Below are positions 50,525-59,060 of a DNA stretch of 64,000 bases, one piece after another. How positions within the stretch are numbered: position 1 is the first letter of the stretch; every line of letters begins with the position of its first letter. The notes under the pieces are model-generated. The model was not told where the DNA came from. It worked only from the letters and a program-made list of their open reading frames with translations, and searched no databases. This stretch comes from Glycomyces sp. NRRL B-16210 (GTDB taxonomy: Bacteria > Actinomycetota > Actinomycetes > Mycobacteriales > Micromonosporaceae). The stretch covers positions 62,001-126,000 of the forward strand of contig NZ_JOGR01000014.1 in NCBI RefSeq assembly GCF_000719515.1, written 5' to 3'. Made by a program: the position numbers and the translations under genes.

Positions 50525-51439
50525 TTACAGAAGATCGCCGCAGAAGGACTTGATCGCCCGGTTGACCGTCTCGGGGCGCTCCCAGGGCATGAAGTGCCCC
50601 GCGCCCTTGACCCAGAACGGCCCGACCGCCTCGGGGAAGGCGAGCGCGCACTTCTCCTCGATGTGGTCGCCGACCGTGACCTGGTCCTCGCCGATGAGGA
50701 CGAGCGTGCGGTGCGGGACGGGCCGGTCGATCATCTCCGGGGCCGAGAGTTCCCTGGTGCCCATGACCACCTCGTAGTCGGCGAAGGAGGCGCGCAGCCG
50801 GGCGGCGTCGCCGTACGGCTCGGTCAGGTAGGCGAGGTCGGTCTCGTCGAAGGCGTCCGGCGGGCACCACATGCGGTGGCCGTAGAACTCGGCGACATAG
50901 CGGCGCCGGCGCTCGGGTGTGTCCAGTTCGGCCACAAGCTCGTCGGCGTGGCGGCCTTGGCGGCGCTGGTAGTCGTAGACGGCGGGCTTGGGCCTGCCCG
51001 GCGGGATGCCGGCGGCGGTGAAATCCTCGCCCAGGTCGGGCATCGAGTCGTCCAGGATCACCAGGCGGTCGACGCGGTCGCCGTGGCGGTTGGCCATGTC
51101 GATGGCGATCATGGCGCCGAGGTCGTGGGCGGCGACGACCGCGCGTTCCCAACCGAGGACGTCGAACAGGCCGGTGAGGTCGGTGTTGAAGGCGTTGAAG
51201 TCGTAGAAGCCGTCGGGCGCGAAGTCGGAGTCGCCGTAGCCGCGCAGGTCGGGGGCGACGACGTCGAAGCCGGCCTCGGCGAGCGGCGCGAGGTTGCGCG
51301 ACCAGATCCGGCTCGTGCACGGGAAGCCGTGGATCAGCAGCAGCGGGACGCCGCCTTCGCCGAGGCGGCGCACCGCGAGCCTGTGGGTGCCGTGGACGGT
51401 GATCATCGCGGGGTCGACGGCAGCGAAAGGAAGACTCAT
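50525..51439 (-). CDS. Alpha/beta hydrolase, epoxide hydrolase/dehalogenase type
   Basis: A 304-residue alpha/beta hydrolase. The oxyanion motif LLLIHGFPCTSRIWSRNL, the nucleophile elbow VVAAHDLGAMIAIDMANRHG (Asp nucleophile rather than Ser) and the catalytic His in VKGAGHFMPWERPE are typical of soluble epoxide hydrolases and fluoroacetate/haloalkane dehalogenases. The Asp nucleophile excludes ordinary esterases. Start ATG 51439: TAGAAC lies six bases upstream, a leaderless arrangement; the in-frame GTG at 51445 is less likely. Confidence 0.9.
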   Translation of the reverse strand: MSLPFAAVDPAMITVHGTHRLAVRRLGEGGVPLLLIHGFPCTSRIWSRNLAPLAEAGFDVVAPDLRGYGDSDFAPDGFYDFNAFNTDLTGLFDVLGWERAVVAAHDLGAMIAIDMANRHGDRVDRLVILDDSMPDLGEDFTAAGIPPGRPKPAVYDYQRRQGRHADELVAELDTPERRRRYVAEFYGHRMWCPPDAFDETDLAYLTEPYGDAARLRASFADYEVVMGTRELSAPEMIDRPVPHRTLVLIGEDQVTVGDHIEEKCALAFPEAVGPFWVKGAGHFMPWERPETVNRAIKSFCGDLL

Positions 51440-51445
51440 ACGCAC

Positions 51446-51797
51446 GTTCTACACGATCGAGCCGCCCGGCACCGCCGCGAATCGCGGGCGTGACCTCTGC
51501 GTCGGGTTCGTTTTCGACTGTTCTCGGTTCGATGTCCGGTGTGTCGGTGTTCGAGGTTCCGGTGTGCGGAGCCTCGGTGGGCATCCGATGCGCAGCGGAC
51601 GTTGCGGGCTCGATGCCCGTGCGGTTCGCGTCCGGGCTCGGGCGATCCGAGGGAGCGCGTCGTGCTTCGTTGCGCCCCAGTGCCTTCGGGCACCGGCGGC
51701 CTCTGCAACCGCGCTGCGACCGAAACGGTTTTCGGTACCGATGTAGGTCCCGACCTGGGGAGGGAGTCGGAAATCGGGCGCGGATAGGCTGGGGTGC
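51446..51797 (+). other. Intergenic region
   Basis: A 352-bp gap between divergent genes. It contains a -10 element for each flanking gene and moderately repetitive TCGGTGTTCGAGGTTCCGGT-like sequence; no gene recognised. Confidence 0.45.
51785..51790 (+). promoter_or_regulatory. -10 element TAGGCT (leaderless)
   Basis: TAGGCT-N7-ATG at 51798, no RBS. Confidence 0.55.
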
Positions 51798-52511
51798 ATG
51801 GATGCTGCGTCGTATTTGCGCCATTTCCGGCGCGAGCTTGATGCGTTCGCCGCCTGCCTCGCGGGCGGCGACCTGGACACGCCCATCGAGCACGGCGAGG
51901 ACGCCGACGACCTGGCCGAGCTCGCGGCCCAGGTCGGTGCGTCCAACCTGTTCGCCGCCGCCGCGGTCTCCGACTGGGACGGCCGCAGCGAACCGCCCGA
52001 CGGCACCCCGCCGGTGGTCCCCGAGGACCGCGGCGAGCTGATCCGGTGGGTCGACGGCACCGGCGAGGTGCTGCTCATGGCCCTCGACACGGACGCGACC
52101 TCGCCCGCCTGGGGCTACTACACGCCGCCGAACGTGGGCCACTGGCAGCGGGCGTGCGCGGTGTCGATGATGCTGCGCCGCTGGGACGCCGAGCGCGCCA
52201 CCGGAACCGCCGCGCCGCTCGACCCGGAGCTGGCGGGCGCGGGGATCTCCGAGGTCTTCGAAGTGCTGGCGCCCAGGCAGATCGGGCGCGGCAAGGCCTG
52301 GCCGCCGGACGCGTGCATCCGGCTCGACGCGATCGACACCGGCGACTGGTGGGTGTTCGGGCCCGGCGACCCGGTCGCCCAGCTCGCCGGCATAGCCGAG
52401 GACCTGCTGCTGCTCTTGCGGGGCAGGCGGAGCGCGGACGACCCGGTGTTCACCTGGACCGGCGAGCGCGCCACCGCCCTGTCCGTCCTCAAAGGACCGT
52501 TGACCGACTGA
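51798..52511 (+). CDS. Maleylpyruvate-isomerase/mycothiol-dependent DinB-like family protein
   Basis: A 237-residue four-helix-bundle protein of the DinB/maleylpyruvate-isomerase-N class (AASYLRHFRRELDAFAACLA; DDLAELAAQVGASNLFAAAA). Many actinobacterial members are mycothiol-dependent transferases or isomerases. The usual metal His positions are not obvious here (LDTPIEHGEDADDLAEL keeps one), so catalysis is uncertain. Stand-alone gene. Confidence 0.75.
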   Translation: MDAASYLRHFRRELDAFAACLAGGDLDTPIEHGEDADDLAELAAQVGASNLFAAAAVSDWDGRSEPPDGTPPVVPEDRGELIRWVDGTGEVLLMALDTDATSPAWGYYTPPNVGHWQRACAVSMMLRRWDAERATGTAAPLDPELAGAGISEVFEVLAPRQIGRGKAWPPDACIRLDAIDTGDWWVFGPGDPVAQLAGIAEDLLLLLRGRRSADDPVFTWTGERATALSVLKGPLTD

Positions 52512-52709
52512 TCGCCTCGGCGGTCACCGCACAGTGATCACTCCGGGGCGCAAAGTCAGAAAATCCCGTCCCACCCGTATCCTCTGGTTCCCTTGCGTCC
52601 CATGCCTACCAGTTCAGGCTCCCACGACGTGCCCCGCTCGCCTATAGTCCGAAGATGAACCCGTCGACCATCCGGCAGTCCCCCTGCCGGCCTTCGGAAC
52701 GGAGCATCG

Positions 52710-53087
52710 ATGGACGACCCGCTCATGGACGTGGAGGGCGCCAGGGAGCGCCTCGAAGCGTGGAAGGCCAAGGCCGAGCAGCGAGCCGAGGAGACCCAGG
52801 CCGCGAGCCGCGGGCTCCAGGAACTGCGCGTCACCGCCTTCGACGACAACCGCATCATCGAGGCCACGATCGACCACGGCGGCAACCTCCTGCACGTCAA
52901 GGCCGACCCCCGCATCACCAGGCAGCCGCCCGAGTACACCGCCAATGCGATGGTCCAGGCCTACCGGAACGCCAAGGCGAAACTCGCCGAAGCCGCCGCC
53001 GAGGTCGTCCGCGACACCGTCGGCACCGACACGGCCACCGGCCGAGCCCTCCTCGCCGGATTCGCCGTCAAGGAGGAGGACCGGTAG
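52710..53087 (+). CDS. YbaB/EbfC-like protein of an ESX-type cassette
   Basis: A 125-residue protein resembling the YbaB/EbfC nucleoid-associated fold (N-terminal helix, then VTAFDDNRIIEATIDHGGNL and a C-terminal helix). In actinobacteria this divergent form almost always sits beside EspC/WXG genes, as here: the next gene begins immediately after its stop codon. It may be a chaperone-like partner rather than a DNA binder. First gene of the cassette running to 55272. Confidence 0.78.
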   Translation: MDDPLMDVEGARERLEAWKAKAEQRAEETQAASRGLQELRVTAFDDNRIIEATIDHGGNLLHVKADPRITRQPPEYTANAMVQAYRNAKAKLAEAAAEVVRDTVGTDTATGRALLAGFAVKEEDR

Positions 53088-53399
53088 ATGAGCGACCGAT
53101 CCGTCGACCCCGAGGAACTGCGCGACCACGCCAACCACCTTCGCGCCCTGCAAGACCGCTTCGCGGCCATCCGCGCGGCCAGCTCCCACATCGCGATGTC
53201 CGACGACGCGTACGGGCAGCTGTGCCAGATGCTCCCGCCGATCATGGAGTCGCGGCACCAGGACCAGGACGCGGGCATGGAGGCGCTGGCGGAGAACCTC
53301 GAACTCCTCGCCGAGGCCCTCGGCGACTGCGCCGCCGACTACGAGGCCGCCGACGCCGAGGCCTCCGACGAATTCGCCCAGCTCGAATCCGAACTCTGA
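53088..53399 (+). CDS. EspC-like (ESX-1 secretion-associated) small helical protein
   Basis: A 103-residue all-helical protein with the pattern of the EspC/ESX secretion-associated family: VDPEELRDHANHLRALQDRF, a conserved central GQLCQMLPPIMESRHQDQDA and LAENLELLAEALGDCAADYE. Such proteins form hairpin dimers secreted by Type VII systems with a WXG partner. RBS AGGAGG overlaps the end of the upstream gene. The likely partner is the following gene. Confidence 0.85.
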   Translation: MSDRSVDPEELRDHANHLRALQDRFAAIRAASSHIAMSDDAYGQLCQMLPPIMESRHQDQDAGMEALAENLELLAEALGDCAADYEAADAEASDEFAQLESEL

Positions 53400-53419
53400 C
53401 ACCCCTGGAGTGAGCCGCC

Positions 53420-54142
53420 TTGAACGACTTGATCGCCACCTCCGACCAGATCCAGCAGGGCCAGTCGGGCTACCGCGACGGCGGTACCGGCTTCGGTTTC
53501 TACGAGGACTACACCGGCATCCGCGACGCCGTCGCCGAAGGCAGCTGGATCGACGCCTCCATCGCCGGGCTCGGCGGCGCCATCAACATCGCCTCGACCG
53601 CCATCGACCCGTTCAGCAACCTGCTGGCGATGGGCATCGAGTGGGCGATGGAGCAGGTCCAGCCGTTGAAGGAGGCGCTCGACTGGCTCGCAGGCGACCC
53701 GGAGACCATCGAGACCGTGGCGATGACCTGGGACAACATCGCCGACGAGCTCTTCGCGATCGGCGAGGAGCTCCAAGGCGCCATCGACTCCGAGCTCGGC
53801 GACTGGAACGACGACGCGGCCGAGGCCTACCACGAGATGGCCGAGGTGAACGTCGACCTCCTGGGCGCCTTCGGCGGCACCGCGCTCGGCATGGGCGAGG
53901 CGGTGCGCGGCGCGGGCAACCTGGTGACGATGGTGCGCGAGTTCGTGCGCGGCTTCATCGCCGACTGCATCGCGAAGGTGGTCGTGTGGCTCGCCGAGGT
54001 GGTCTTCACCCTGGGCGTGGCCGCGCCGGTGGTCGCCGCCCAGATGGCCGCCGCGGTGGTCAAGTGGGTCGGCCGGATCTTCGGCTGGCTCATGGGCCTG
54101 GTCACCTCCCTCCAGTCCCTCCGCGCCCTCCTCGACGTCTAG
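53420..54142 (+). CDS. WXG-type secreted partner protein
   Basis: A 240-residue protein with a WXG100-like helical hairpin; the turn reads LGDWNDDAAEAYHEMAEVN, with WND in place of the canonical WxG. After it is a hydrophobic region (FIADCIAKVVVWLAEVVFTL; AAPVVAAQMAAAVVKWVG) and the C-terminus SLQSLRALLDV. The start is TTG 53420 with GGAG 9 bp upstream. It probably pairs with the EspC-like protein for Type VII export and chaperones the toxin encoded next. The C-terminal motif is shared with the fused protein at 60262-61233. Confidence 0.8.
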   Translation: MNDLIATSDQIQQGQSGYRDGGTGFGFYEDYTGIRDAVAEGSWIDASIAGLGGAINIASTAIDPFSNLLAMGIEWAMEQVQPLKEALDWLAGDPETIETVAMTWDNIADELFAIGEELQGAIDSELGDWNDDAAEAYHEMAEVNVDLLGAFGGTALGMGEAVRGAGNLVTMVREFVRGFIADCIAKVVVWLAEVVFTLGVAAPVVAAQMAAAVVKWVGRIFGWLMGLVTSLQSLRALLDV

Positions 54143-54151
54143 GGGCCCGCG

Positions 54152-54742
54152 ATGCGACGACGACTGGCGGCCGTCCTCACGACCGCGATCATGCTGGGCG
54201 CGCTCTTCGGCTACACCGGGCTGCACGCGACCAAACGCACCCCGTCCGGCTCCGGCGGCGGGCCGAGCCGCTCGCGCAAGAGCAACCCGCCGTCGCCGCC
54301 GACCGGCGCCGCGATGCGCGCGCAGGCCGCCCGCGCCCAAGGCCCGACGGCCCGGCCCTCGAAGAAGGCCGCCGCGAAAAAAGCCGCGGCCAAGAAGGCC
54401 GCGGCCAAGAAAGCCGCCAAGAAGGCGGCGAAGAAAGCGGCCGCCGCAAAGAAGCCGCGCAACAGTCACTTGGCGGGCGGCACCCACCCCAAGACCAACG
54501 TGCCCTTCGACAGCAACGGCTACCCCGACTTCTCGCAGTGGCGGCACCCGACCGTCGCCGACGTCACGATCACCCTCACCGGCAACCGCGGCAAGGACTT
54601 CACCGCCGCGAACCAGGCCGCGGGACTCAGCTCGACCCCCGCGGGGTACACCTGGCACCATCATCAGACCAAGGGCCTCATGCAGCTCATCGAGACCGGG
54701 GTGCACTCGAAGACCGGGCACACCGGAGGGTTCTCGAACTGA
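54152..54742 (+). CDS. Secreted WHH-family nuclease toxin
   Basis: A 196-residue toxin. Residues 1-24 look like a Sec signal or signal-anchor (RRRLAAVLTTAIMLGALFGY). Residues about 70-102 are an unbroken Lys/Ala tract (KKAAAKKAAAKKAAAKKAAK). The C-terminal 95 residues form a WHH nuclease of the HNH/ENDO VII superfamily: FDSNGYPDFSQW, TGNRGKDFTAANQAAGL, YTWHHHQTKGLMQLI and HSKTGHTGGFSN. WHH domains are common polymorphic-toxin warheads that cut nucleic acid of rival cells. Unusually, it is a separate gene rather than fused to the WXG protein. The next gene is the predicted immunity factor. Confidence 0.88.
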   Translation: MRRRLAAVLTTAIMLGALFGYTGLHATKRTPSGSGGGPSRSRKSNPPSPPTGAAMRAQAARAQGPTARPSKKAAAKKAAAKKAAAKKAAKKAAKKAAAAKKPRNSHLAGGTHPKTNVPFDSNGYPDFSQWRHPTVADVTITLTGNRGKDFTAANQAAGLSSTPAGYTWHHHQTKGLMQLIETGVHSKTGHTGGFSN

Positions 54743-54789
54743 CGCGCCGGCGGCGCGACGCGGCCTCGGATACACAGGAGGAATCTCAG

Positions 54790-55272
54790 GTGGCAGGCAG
54801 TCTCGACGGACTCTTCAACGAGGAGACCTACTACACCGGCCCCGCGCTCAGCGACGCCATGGTCGCGAGCGCCGAACGGGAGCTGGGGGTGACGCTCCCG
54901 GCCGCCTACCTGCGGGTGCTGCGGCTTCGGAACGGCGGTTCGCTCGCGCGGGAGACGTTCCCGACGCCGTTCGCGACCTCATGGGCGGACGACCACTTCG
55001 CGGTGCGCGCGATCCTGGGCATCGGCGGGGACAACGGCATCGACTCGCCCGACGGGGGCAGCCGGTACCTGATCGAGGAATGGGACTACCCGCGCATCGG
55101 CGTGGTCGTCGCCGAATGCCCCTCGGGCGGGCACGACACCGTGATGCTCGACTACACCAAGCGCAACGCCGACGGCGAGCCGACCGTGGCGTACATCGAC
55201 GAGGACCGCGAGCCGCGCACCGTCGCGGACGGCTTCGGCGCGTTCGTGGAGGCCCTGCGCTCCGGCGAATGA
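54790..55272 (+). CDS. SMI1/KNR4 (SUKH) family immunity protein
   Basis: A 160-residue SUKH-fold protein: SDAMVASAERELGVTLPAAY, LRLRNGG, then SRYLIEEWDYPRIGVVVAEC and DTVMLDYTKRNADGEPTVAY. SUKH proteins are the typical antidotes to WHH and other HNH toxins in polymorphic-toxin loci. GTG start 54790 with AGGAGG 8 bp upstream. It follows the toxin by 47 bp and closes the cassette. Confidence 0.9.
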   Translation: MAGSLDGLFNEETYYTGPALSDAMVASAERELGVTLPAAYLRVLRLRNGGSLARETFPTPFATSWADDHFAVRAILGIGGDNGIDSPDGGSRYLIEEWDYPRIGVVVAECPSGGHDTVMLDYTKRNADGEPTVAYIDEDREPRTVADGFGAFVEALRSGE

Positions 55273-55314
55273 GCCGAGGCGGCCGCTCGCGTCGTCGCGG
55301 CCCAGGCGGGCGTC

Positions 55315-56316
55315 TCAGGCCTTGAGCCAGGTCGCCCAGGTCGGCGCGGCGTCGAGCAGTTCGGTCAGGGCGACGACGGATTCGCGCACGATCGGGGCGT
55401 ACTTCGCCTGCGTCGCGGCGTTGACGCCCCGGTGCCCGCAGGAGATCCACAGCTCCCAGGCCGTGGACGACAGCCGGCCGAGGAGCATCCCGGTGAAGGC
55501 CGACTCGTCGGCCGCGCCGAGCCGCCCTCCGGCGGCGGCGTACCCGGCCAGGCAGGCCTCGACGGTGCGCCGCTCGGGCCGCATGACGCCCAGGTCGGGG
55601 CCGGCGAGCTCGAAGGCGACCGCGACCAGTTCCCACCACGGCACCTTCGCTCCGGCGCTGTCGAAGTCCAGCAGCCGCGGCCCCTCCGGGGTGACCAGGA
55701 TGTTCAGGTAGCTGAAGTCGCGGTGCATGACCAGGTCGGTCGGCTTCGACTCCAGCGCGGGCCGCACGATCTCGGCGATCCGCACCGCGGCGTCCTTGAG
55801 GGCGCGGGCCTGGGCGGCGTCGAGGACGCCCAGTTCCCTTCCCTCGCCGAGCCAGAGGTCCCAGTCGGACTGGAGTTGCAGCGTCTCGTACGTGTCGACG
55901 GCCGGGTCGGCCTCGATCCCGAGCCGCTCCAAGGCGGCGACGGTGCCGCCCGCCCATTCGGCGAGCGGCCCTTCGAGCGGCGGCACGGCGTGCGCGCCTT
56001 CGAGCAACCTCGCGGCCTTGGCGTAGAGGAGCTCGTCCACCTGGACCCACAGGCCGACCGCGTCGGTCTCGGGGAGGTACGGCTCGGGCATGTCGATGCC
56101 CGCCCGCCAGGCCGCGGCCTCGAAGGCCCCGGCCTGGGCGGCGACGCCGTACCAGAAGTCGCCCGCGGGCCGGATGGTCTTCACGACCCAGTGGCCCGAT
56201 TCGGTCTCGACCTTCCAGACCGGTTGCAGTTCATCGACTTTGAGCGTCTCCACCGGTCGCAGCGGTCGCCCCAGTCCGAGCCGTTCGGCGATCAGCGCGG
56301 GATCCATGGACGCCAT
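55315..56316 (-). CDS. Aminoglycoside-phosphotransferase-like kinase
   Basis: A 333-residue APH/choline-kinase-like protein. The catalytic loop VMHRDFSYLNILVTPEG and the metal motif LLDFDSAGAKVPWWEL are intact, as is the N-lobe Lys in HWVVKTIRPAGDFW. Actinobacteria carry many such kinases; the substrate may be an aminoglycoside, an amino sugar or another small alcohol. The ATG at 56316 and that at 56307 are both possible. Confidence 0.85.
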   Translation of the reverse strand: MASMDPALIAERLGLGRPLRPVETLKVDELQPVWKVETESGHWVVKTIRPAGDFWYGVAAQAGAFEAAAWRAGIDMPEPYLPETDAVGLWVQVDELLYAKAARLLEGAHAVPPLEGPLAEWAGGTVAALERLGIEADPAVDTYETLQLQSDWDLWLGEGRELGVLDAAQARALKDAAVRIAEIVRPALESKPTDLVMHRDFSYLNILVTPEGPRLLDFDSAGAKVPWWELVAVAFELAGPDLGVMRPERRTVEACLAGYAAAGGRLGAADESAFTGMLLGRLSSTAWELWISCGHRGVNAATQAKYAPIVRESVVALTELLDAAPTWATWLKA

Positions 56317-56362
56317 TCAACCGGTGCGGGCCCACGGGCACAACCGAATTCGCCGTGCGCGG

Positions 56363-57100
56363 CTAGGAGCGGCGGAGCAGCGCGAGGTCGGCGCCCCAGG
56401 CGTCGAGCACCGGGCCGTGGCCCGCAGCGCGGGCCTTCGCTTCGACCTGCTCGAACATGCGGCGCTGGCGCCCGAGGTCGCCGGTCGCGGTGATCGCCCC
56501 GACCGCCTCCAGCAACGCCTGAGCGTCCCAGTCCGGGAGCGGGTGCCGTGCCAGTTCCCATTCGAGGTACTTGTTGTACGGGCGCGGGCGCCGGTCCATG
56601 GCGAAGAGCAGTTCGAGCAGGGGCCCGACGCTCTCGGCCGCGTCGAGCCGGGACGCGAGCAGGCGGCCGTCGCGGTGGTTCTTGACCGACCGGTAGAGCG
56701 AGTTCACGTACGTGTCGAGGAGGTCGGCGGCGAGGCCCCGGGCCTCCTGTTCGCCGAGGCGCCGCTTGGCCGCGGCGATGGCGGCGATCTCGCCGTCGAG
56801 GCGGTCGAGGACCACGCGGCCGCGGGCCAGCGCGTAGCGCTCGAACCCGGGCATCCCCGCGGCCCTGAACCCGCTCAGGGGGATCACGACCAGGTCGAGC
56901 AGTGCGGTGCGGTGCCCGTGGAGGGCCTGGATCGGGCTGGAGGCGCCGTCGGCGAGCACGACCCACAGGTCGTGGTCGGAGCGCTCGGTGGCCAGGCCGT
57001 CGTGGGCGTGCGAGCCGATGAGGACGAGCCCGACGACCGCCGGATCGGCCCGGGCGGTGCGCACGAACTCGTCGTAGGCGAGGGGAGCGGCTTCACTCAT
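56363..57100 (-). CDS. Nucleotidyltransferase-domain protein
   Basis: A 245-residue protein. The N-terminal polymerase-beta-type nucleotidyltransferase motif LIGSHAHDGLATERSDHDLW (GS-x-DxD) is intact, and a helical C-terminal domain follows (YVNSLYRSVKNHRDGRLLAS; AMDRRPRPYNKYLEWELARH). Such proteins include aminoglycoside nucleotidyltransferases and MNT-type antitoxins or toxins; no HEPN partner is adjacent, so the former is a little more likely. TACATT-N7-ATG indicates a leaderless mRNA. Confidence 0.82.
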   Translation of the reverse strand: MSEAAPLAYDEFVRTARADPAVVGLVLIGSHAHDGLATERSDHDLWVVLADGASSPIQALHGHRTALLDLVVIPLSGFRAAGMPGFERYALARGRVVLDRLDGEIAAIAAAKRRLGEQEARGLAADLLDTYVNSLYRSVKNHRDGRLLASRLDAAESVGPLLELLFAMDRRPRPYNKYLEWELARHPLPDWDAQALLEAVGAITATGDLGRQRRMFEQVEAKARAAGHGPVLDAWGADLALLRRS

Positions 57101-57107
57101 GCGCGTC

Positions 57108-57113
57108 AATGTA
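57108..57113 (-). promoter_or_regulatory. -10 element TACATT of nucleotidyltransferase gene (leaderless)
   Basis: Minus strand TACATT-N7-ATG at 57100, no RBS. Confidence 0.45.
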
Positions 57114-57185
57114 GCCCGGCGGCCGAGGAGCGCGCCGCTGCTTAATTCCTCCGCGGGCGGGCGCCGCGTCGCCGATGATGGAGGC

Positions 57186-57752
57186 ATGGCACCGAGTCGC
57201 AGCGCCGACATGTCCACCGCCGACGGCGATCCGTCCGGCGAGGGCCCGCGCGAGCCCGGACCGGGGCCGGGCGACGAACGCGCCGTCCTCACCGAATCCC
57301 TTCGCCGCCAGCGCCGCGCCTTCGCGGTGAAGTGCGAGGGCCTCGACGCGAGCGCCATGGCGCGCCGCGCCCTCCAGCCCTCGACCATGTCGCTCCTCGG
57401 CCTCGTGCGCCACCTCGCCGAGATCGAGCGCGGGACCTTCCGGGTCTTCATGGCCGGGCAGGACGCGCCCTGGCTGTTCTGCTCCCCCGCCGACCCCGAC
57501 GGCGACTTCGCCGGCGCCGCCGCCGATCCGCGGCTCGTCGAGGAGGCCTGGGCCGCATGGAGGGCCGAGGTCGAGTTCGCGACGCGCTTCCTCGCCGAGG
57601 CCCCCGGACTCGACCTCCTGGCCGAGGACGAGCACAGCGATGGGGCGGTCTCGCTGCGCGAGGCGGTGGTCGGCATGATCGAGGAGTACGGCCGCCACCT
57701 GGGCCACGCCGACCTCCTGCGCGAGCACCTAGACGCCCGCCTCGGCCGCTAG
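57186..57752 (+). CDS. DinB/DUF664 family protein
   Basis: A 188-residue DinB-like four-helix bundle (LGLVRHLAEIERGTFRVFMA; VVGMIEEYGRHLGHADLLRE) with the three conserved His of the DUF664 metal site. Actinobacterial members are mycothiol-linked S-transferase-like proteins of unknown substrate. The first 35 residues are disordered and Gly/Pro/Glu-rich, so the true start may be the ATG at 57210. Confidence 0.82.
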   Translation: MAPSRSADMSTADGDPSGEGPREPGPGPGDERAVLTESLRRQRRAFAVKCEGLDASAMARRALQPSTMSLLGLVRHLAEIERGTFRVFMAGQDAPWLFCSPADPDGDFAGAAADPRLVEEAWAAWRAEVEFATRFLAEAPGLDLLAEDEHSDGAVSLREAVVGMIEEYGRHLGHADLLREHLDARLGR

Positions 57753-57762
57753 CGCGGACCTC

Positions 57763-58542
57763 TCAGGTGAGGCTCTGGGTGACGTACAGGCAGGCGAGGC
57801 CCGCGGCCAGGGCGCCGAGGAGCTTGCGCAGCAATCGCTCGGGCAGGCGGGGCTGGATCGCGGCCCCGATGTAGCCGCCGATGAGTCCGCCTATGCCGCA
57901 GGCGATCCCGAGCGACCAGTCCGGCGCGACCGGGCCCGGCGCGTTCAGGCTGAGCACCGCGTACGTCAGGCACCCGACGATCGAGGTCACGAAGGTCGAC
58001 AGCAGGGTCGCCGGCGCCACGAGCACCACCGACAGTCCCGCGCCGACCAGGATCGGGCCGAGGAGCGAGCCGCCGCCGATGCCGTAGATCCCGCCGACGA
58101 AGCCCGCGCCGACCGCCAGTGCGAACACCGTGCGCCGCCGCAGGTCGCGGGCCGGTCTCGTGCGCACGCGTCGCGGCAGGAGCAGCCAGAGGCCCAGGGG
58201 CAGGAGGATCGCGGCCGCGCAGAGGCGGAACAGGTCGGGGTCGGCGACGAAGTACACACGCGTGATGGCACCGGCGATCACGCCGGGGCAGGTGCCGAGG
58301 ATGAGCACGGTCGCCAGCGGGGACCGGAGCGTGCCCTGGCGGCGGTAGCGCAGCAGCGCCCCCGGGCCGGCGATGACGTTGTACATCAGGTTCGTCGGCG
58401 TCACCGCGGGGTTGGGCACGTGCAGGACGCTGAGCTGCACCGGCAGCAGGAACACCGCTCCCGAGACGCCCGCGGGGGCGGTGACGACCGAGATGAGCAG
58501 TGCCGCGAGCAGCCCGATGAGGTCGGTCTGCCAGTTCGCCAA
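57763..58542 (-). CDS. TauE/SafE sulfite-exporter family permease
   Basis: A 259-residue membrane protein with about eight helices and the paired TauE/SafE repeats (LLAALLISVVTAPAGVSGAV; VGAGFVGGIYGIGGGSLLGP; GIACGIGGLIGGYIGA). The glycine-rich GGIYGIGGGS signature is complete. It probably exports a small organosulfonate or sulfite anion. The start is TTG 58542 with no strong RBS. Convergent with the DinB-like gene, 10 bp apart. Confidence 0.85.
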   Translation of the reverse strand: MANWQTDLIGLLAALLISVVTAPAGVSGAVFLLPVQLSVLHVPNPAVTPTNLMYNVIAGPGALLRYRRQGTLRSPLATVLILGTCPGVIAGAITRVYFVADPDLFRLCAAAILLPLGLWLLLPRRVRTRPARDLRRRTVFALAVGAGFVGGIYGIGGGSLLGPILVGAGLSVVLVAPATLLSTFVTSIVGCLTYAVLSLNAPGPVAPDWSLGIACGIGGLIGGYIGAAIQPRLPERLLRKLLGALAAGLACLYVTQSLT

Positions 58543-58629
58543 GTCTTCGATGACGAGAGCGTAATCGGAGCCGCGCGAGCACGCTCGCGACGTCTCACGC
58601 TCTGGATCGGGCTCGGCGGGCCGGGTGCG

Positions 58630-59004
58630 TCAGCGCCGCGCTTCGGTCCCGACGTCCGCGGTCTCTATCACCTCGTCCAGGATCTCCCTGGTGCGCAGCA
58701 GGTCCGCTATCTGCCGGTCGATGCGCTCGCGCTCGGCCCTGAGCTCCCGGGCGAGGGTGTGGGTCGTGCGCTCGTTCGGGCCGCCGTCGTGGTCGCTCAT
58801 ACACGGCAGCACGTCGTGGATCGTCGCCGAGTTGAGCCCGGCCGCGAACAGGACCTGGATGCGCACCACCCGGTCCACCGCCGCCTCGCCGAACTCCCGG
58901 TGGCCGCCGGGCGTGCGCTCGGCGTCCAGGAGGCCCTGCTGCTCGTAGTAGCGCAGGGACCGCTCGCTCACGCCCGTGCGCCGGGCCAGCTCACCGATCC
59001 GCAT
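58630..59004 (-). CDS. MerR family transcriptional regulator
   Basis: A 124-residue MerR regulator: RIGELARRTGVSERSLRYYEQQGL and a dimerisation coiled coil (TLARELRAERERIDRQIADL). One Cys (DVLPCMSDHDGG) lies in the effector region; there is no metal-binding loop, so a small molecule or redox signal is more likely. Divergent from an Old Yellow Enzyme, with a MerR-type dyad between. Confidence 0.9.
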   Translation of the reverse strand: MRIGELARRTGVSERSLRYYEQQGLLDAERTPGGHREFGEAAVDRVVRIQVLFAAGLNSATIHDVLPCMSDHDGGPNERTTHTLARELRAERERIDRQIADLLRTREILDEVIETADVGTEARR

Positions 59005-59024
59005 GGCCTGCCTCACATTCCCTT

Positions 59025-59048
59025 GAACCTGACATTGATGTGAAGTTC
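59025..59048. promoter_or_regulatory. MerR-type operator in an over-long promoter spacer
   Basis: GAACctgACATtgATGTgaaGTTC, a dyad centred at 59036.5, between TTGAAC (-35, 59023-59028) and CTACGG/TACGGT (-10). The 19-20 bp spacer is typical of MerR-activated promoters and points at the Old Yellow Enzyme gene. Confidence 0.7.
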
Positions 59049-59060
59049 TACGGTACGCCC

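Noticed and set aside
51490..52041. Plus-strand open frame before the DinB-like gene
   Set aside because: Overlaps the better-supported gene at 51798 in another frame and has random composition.
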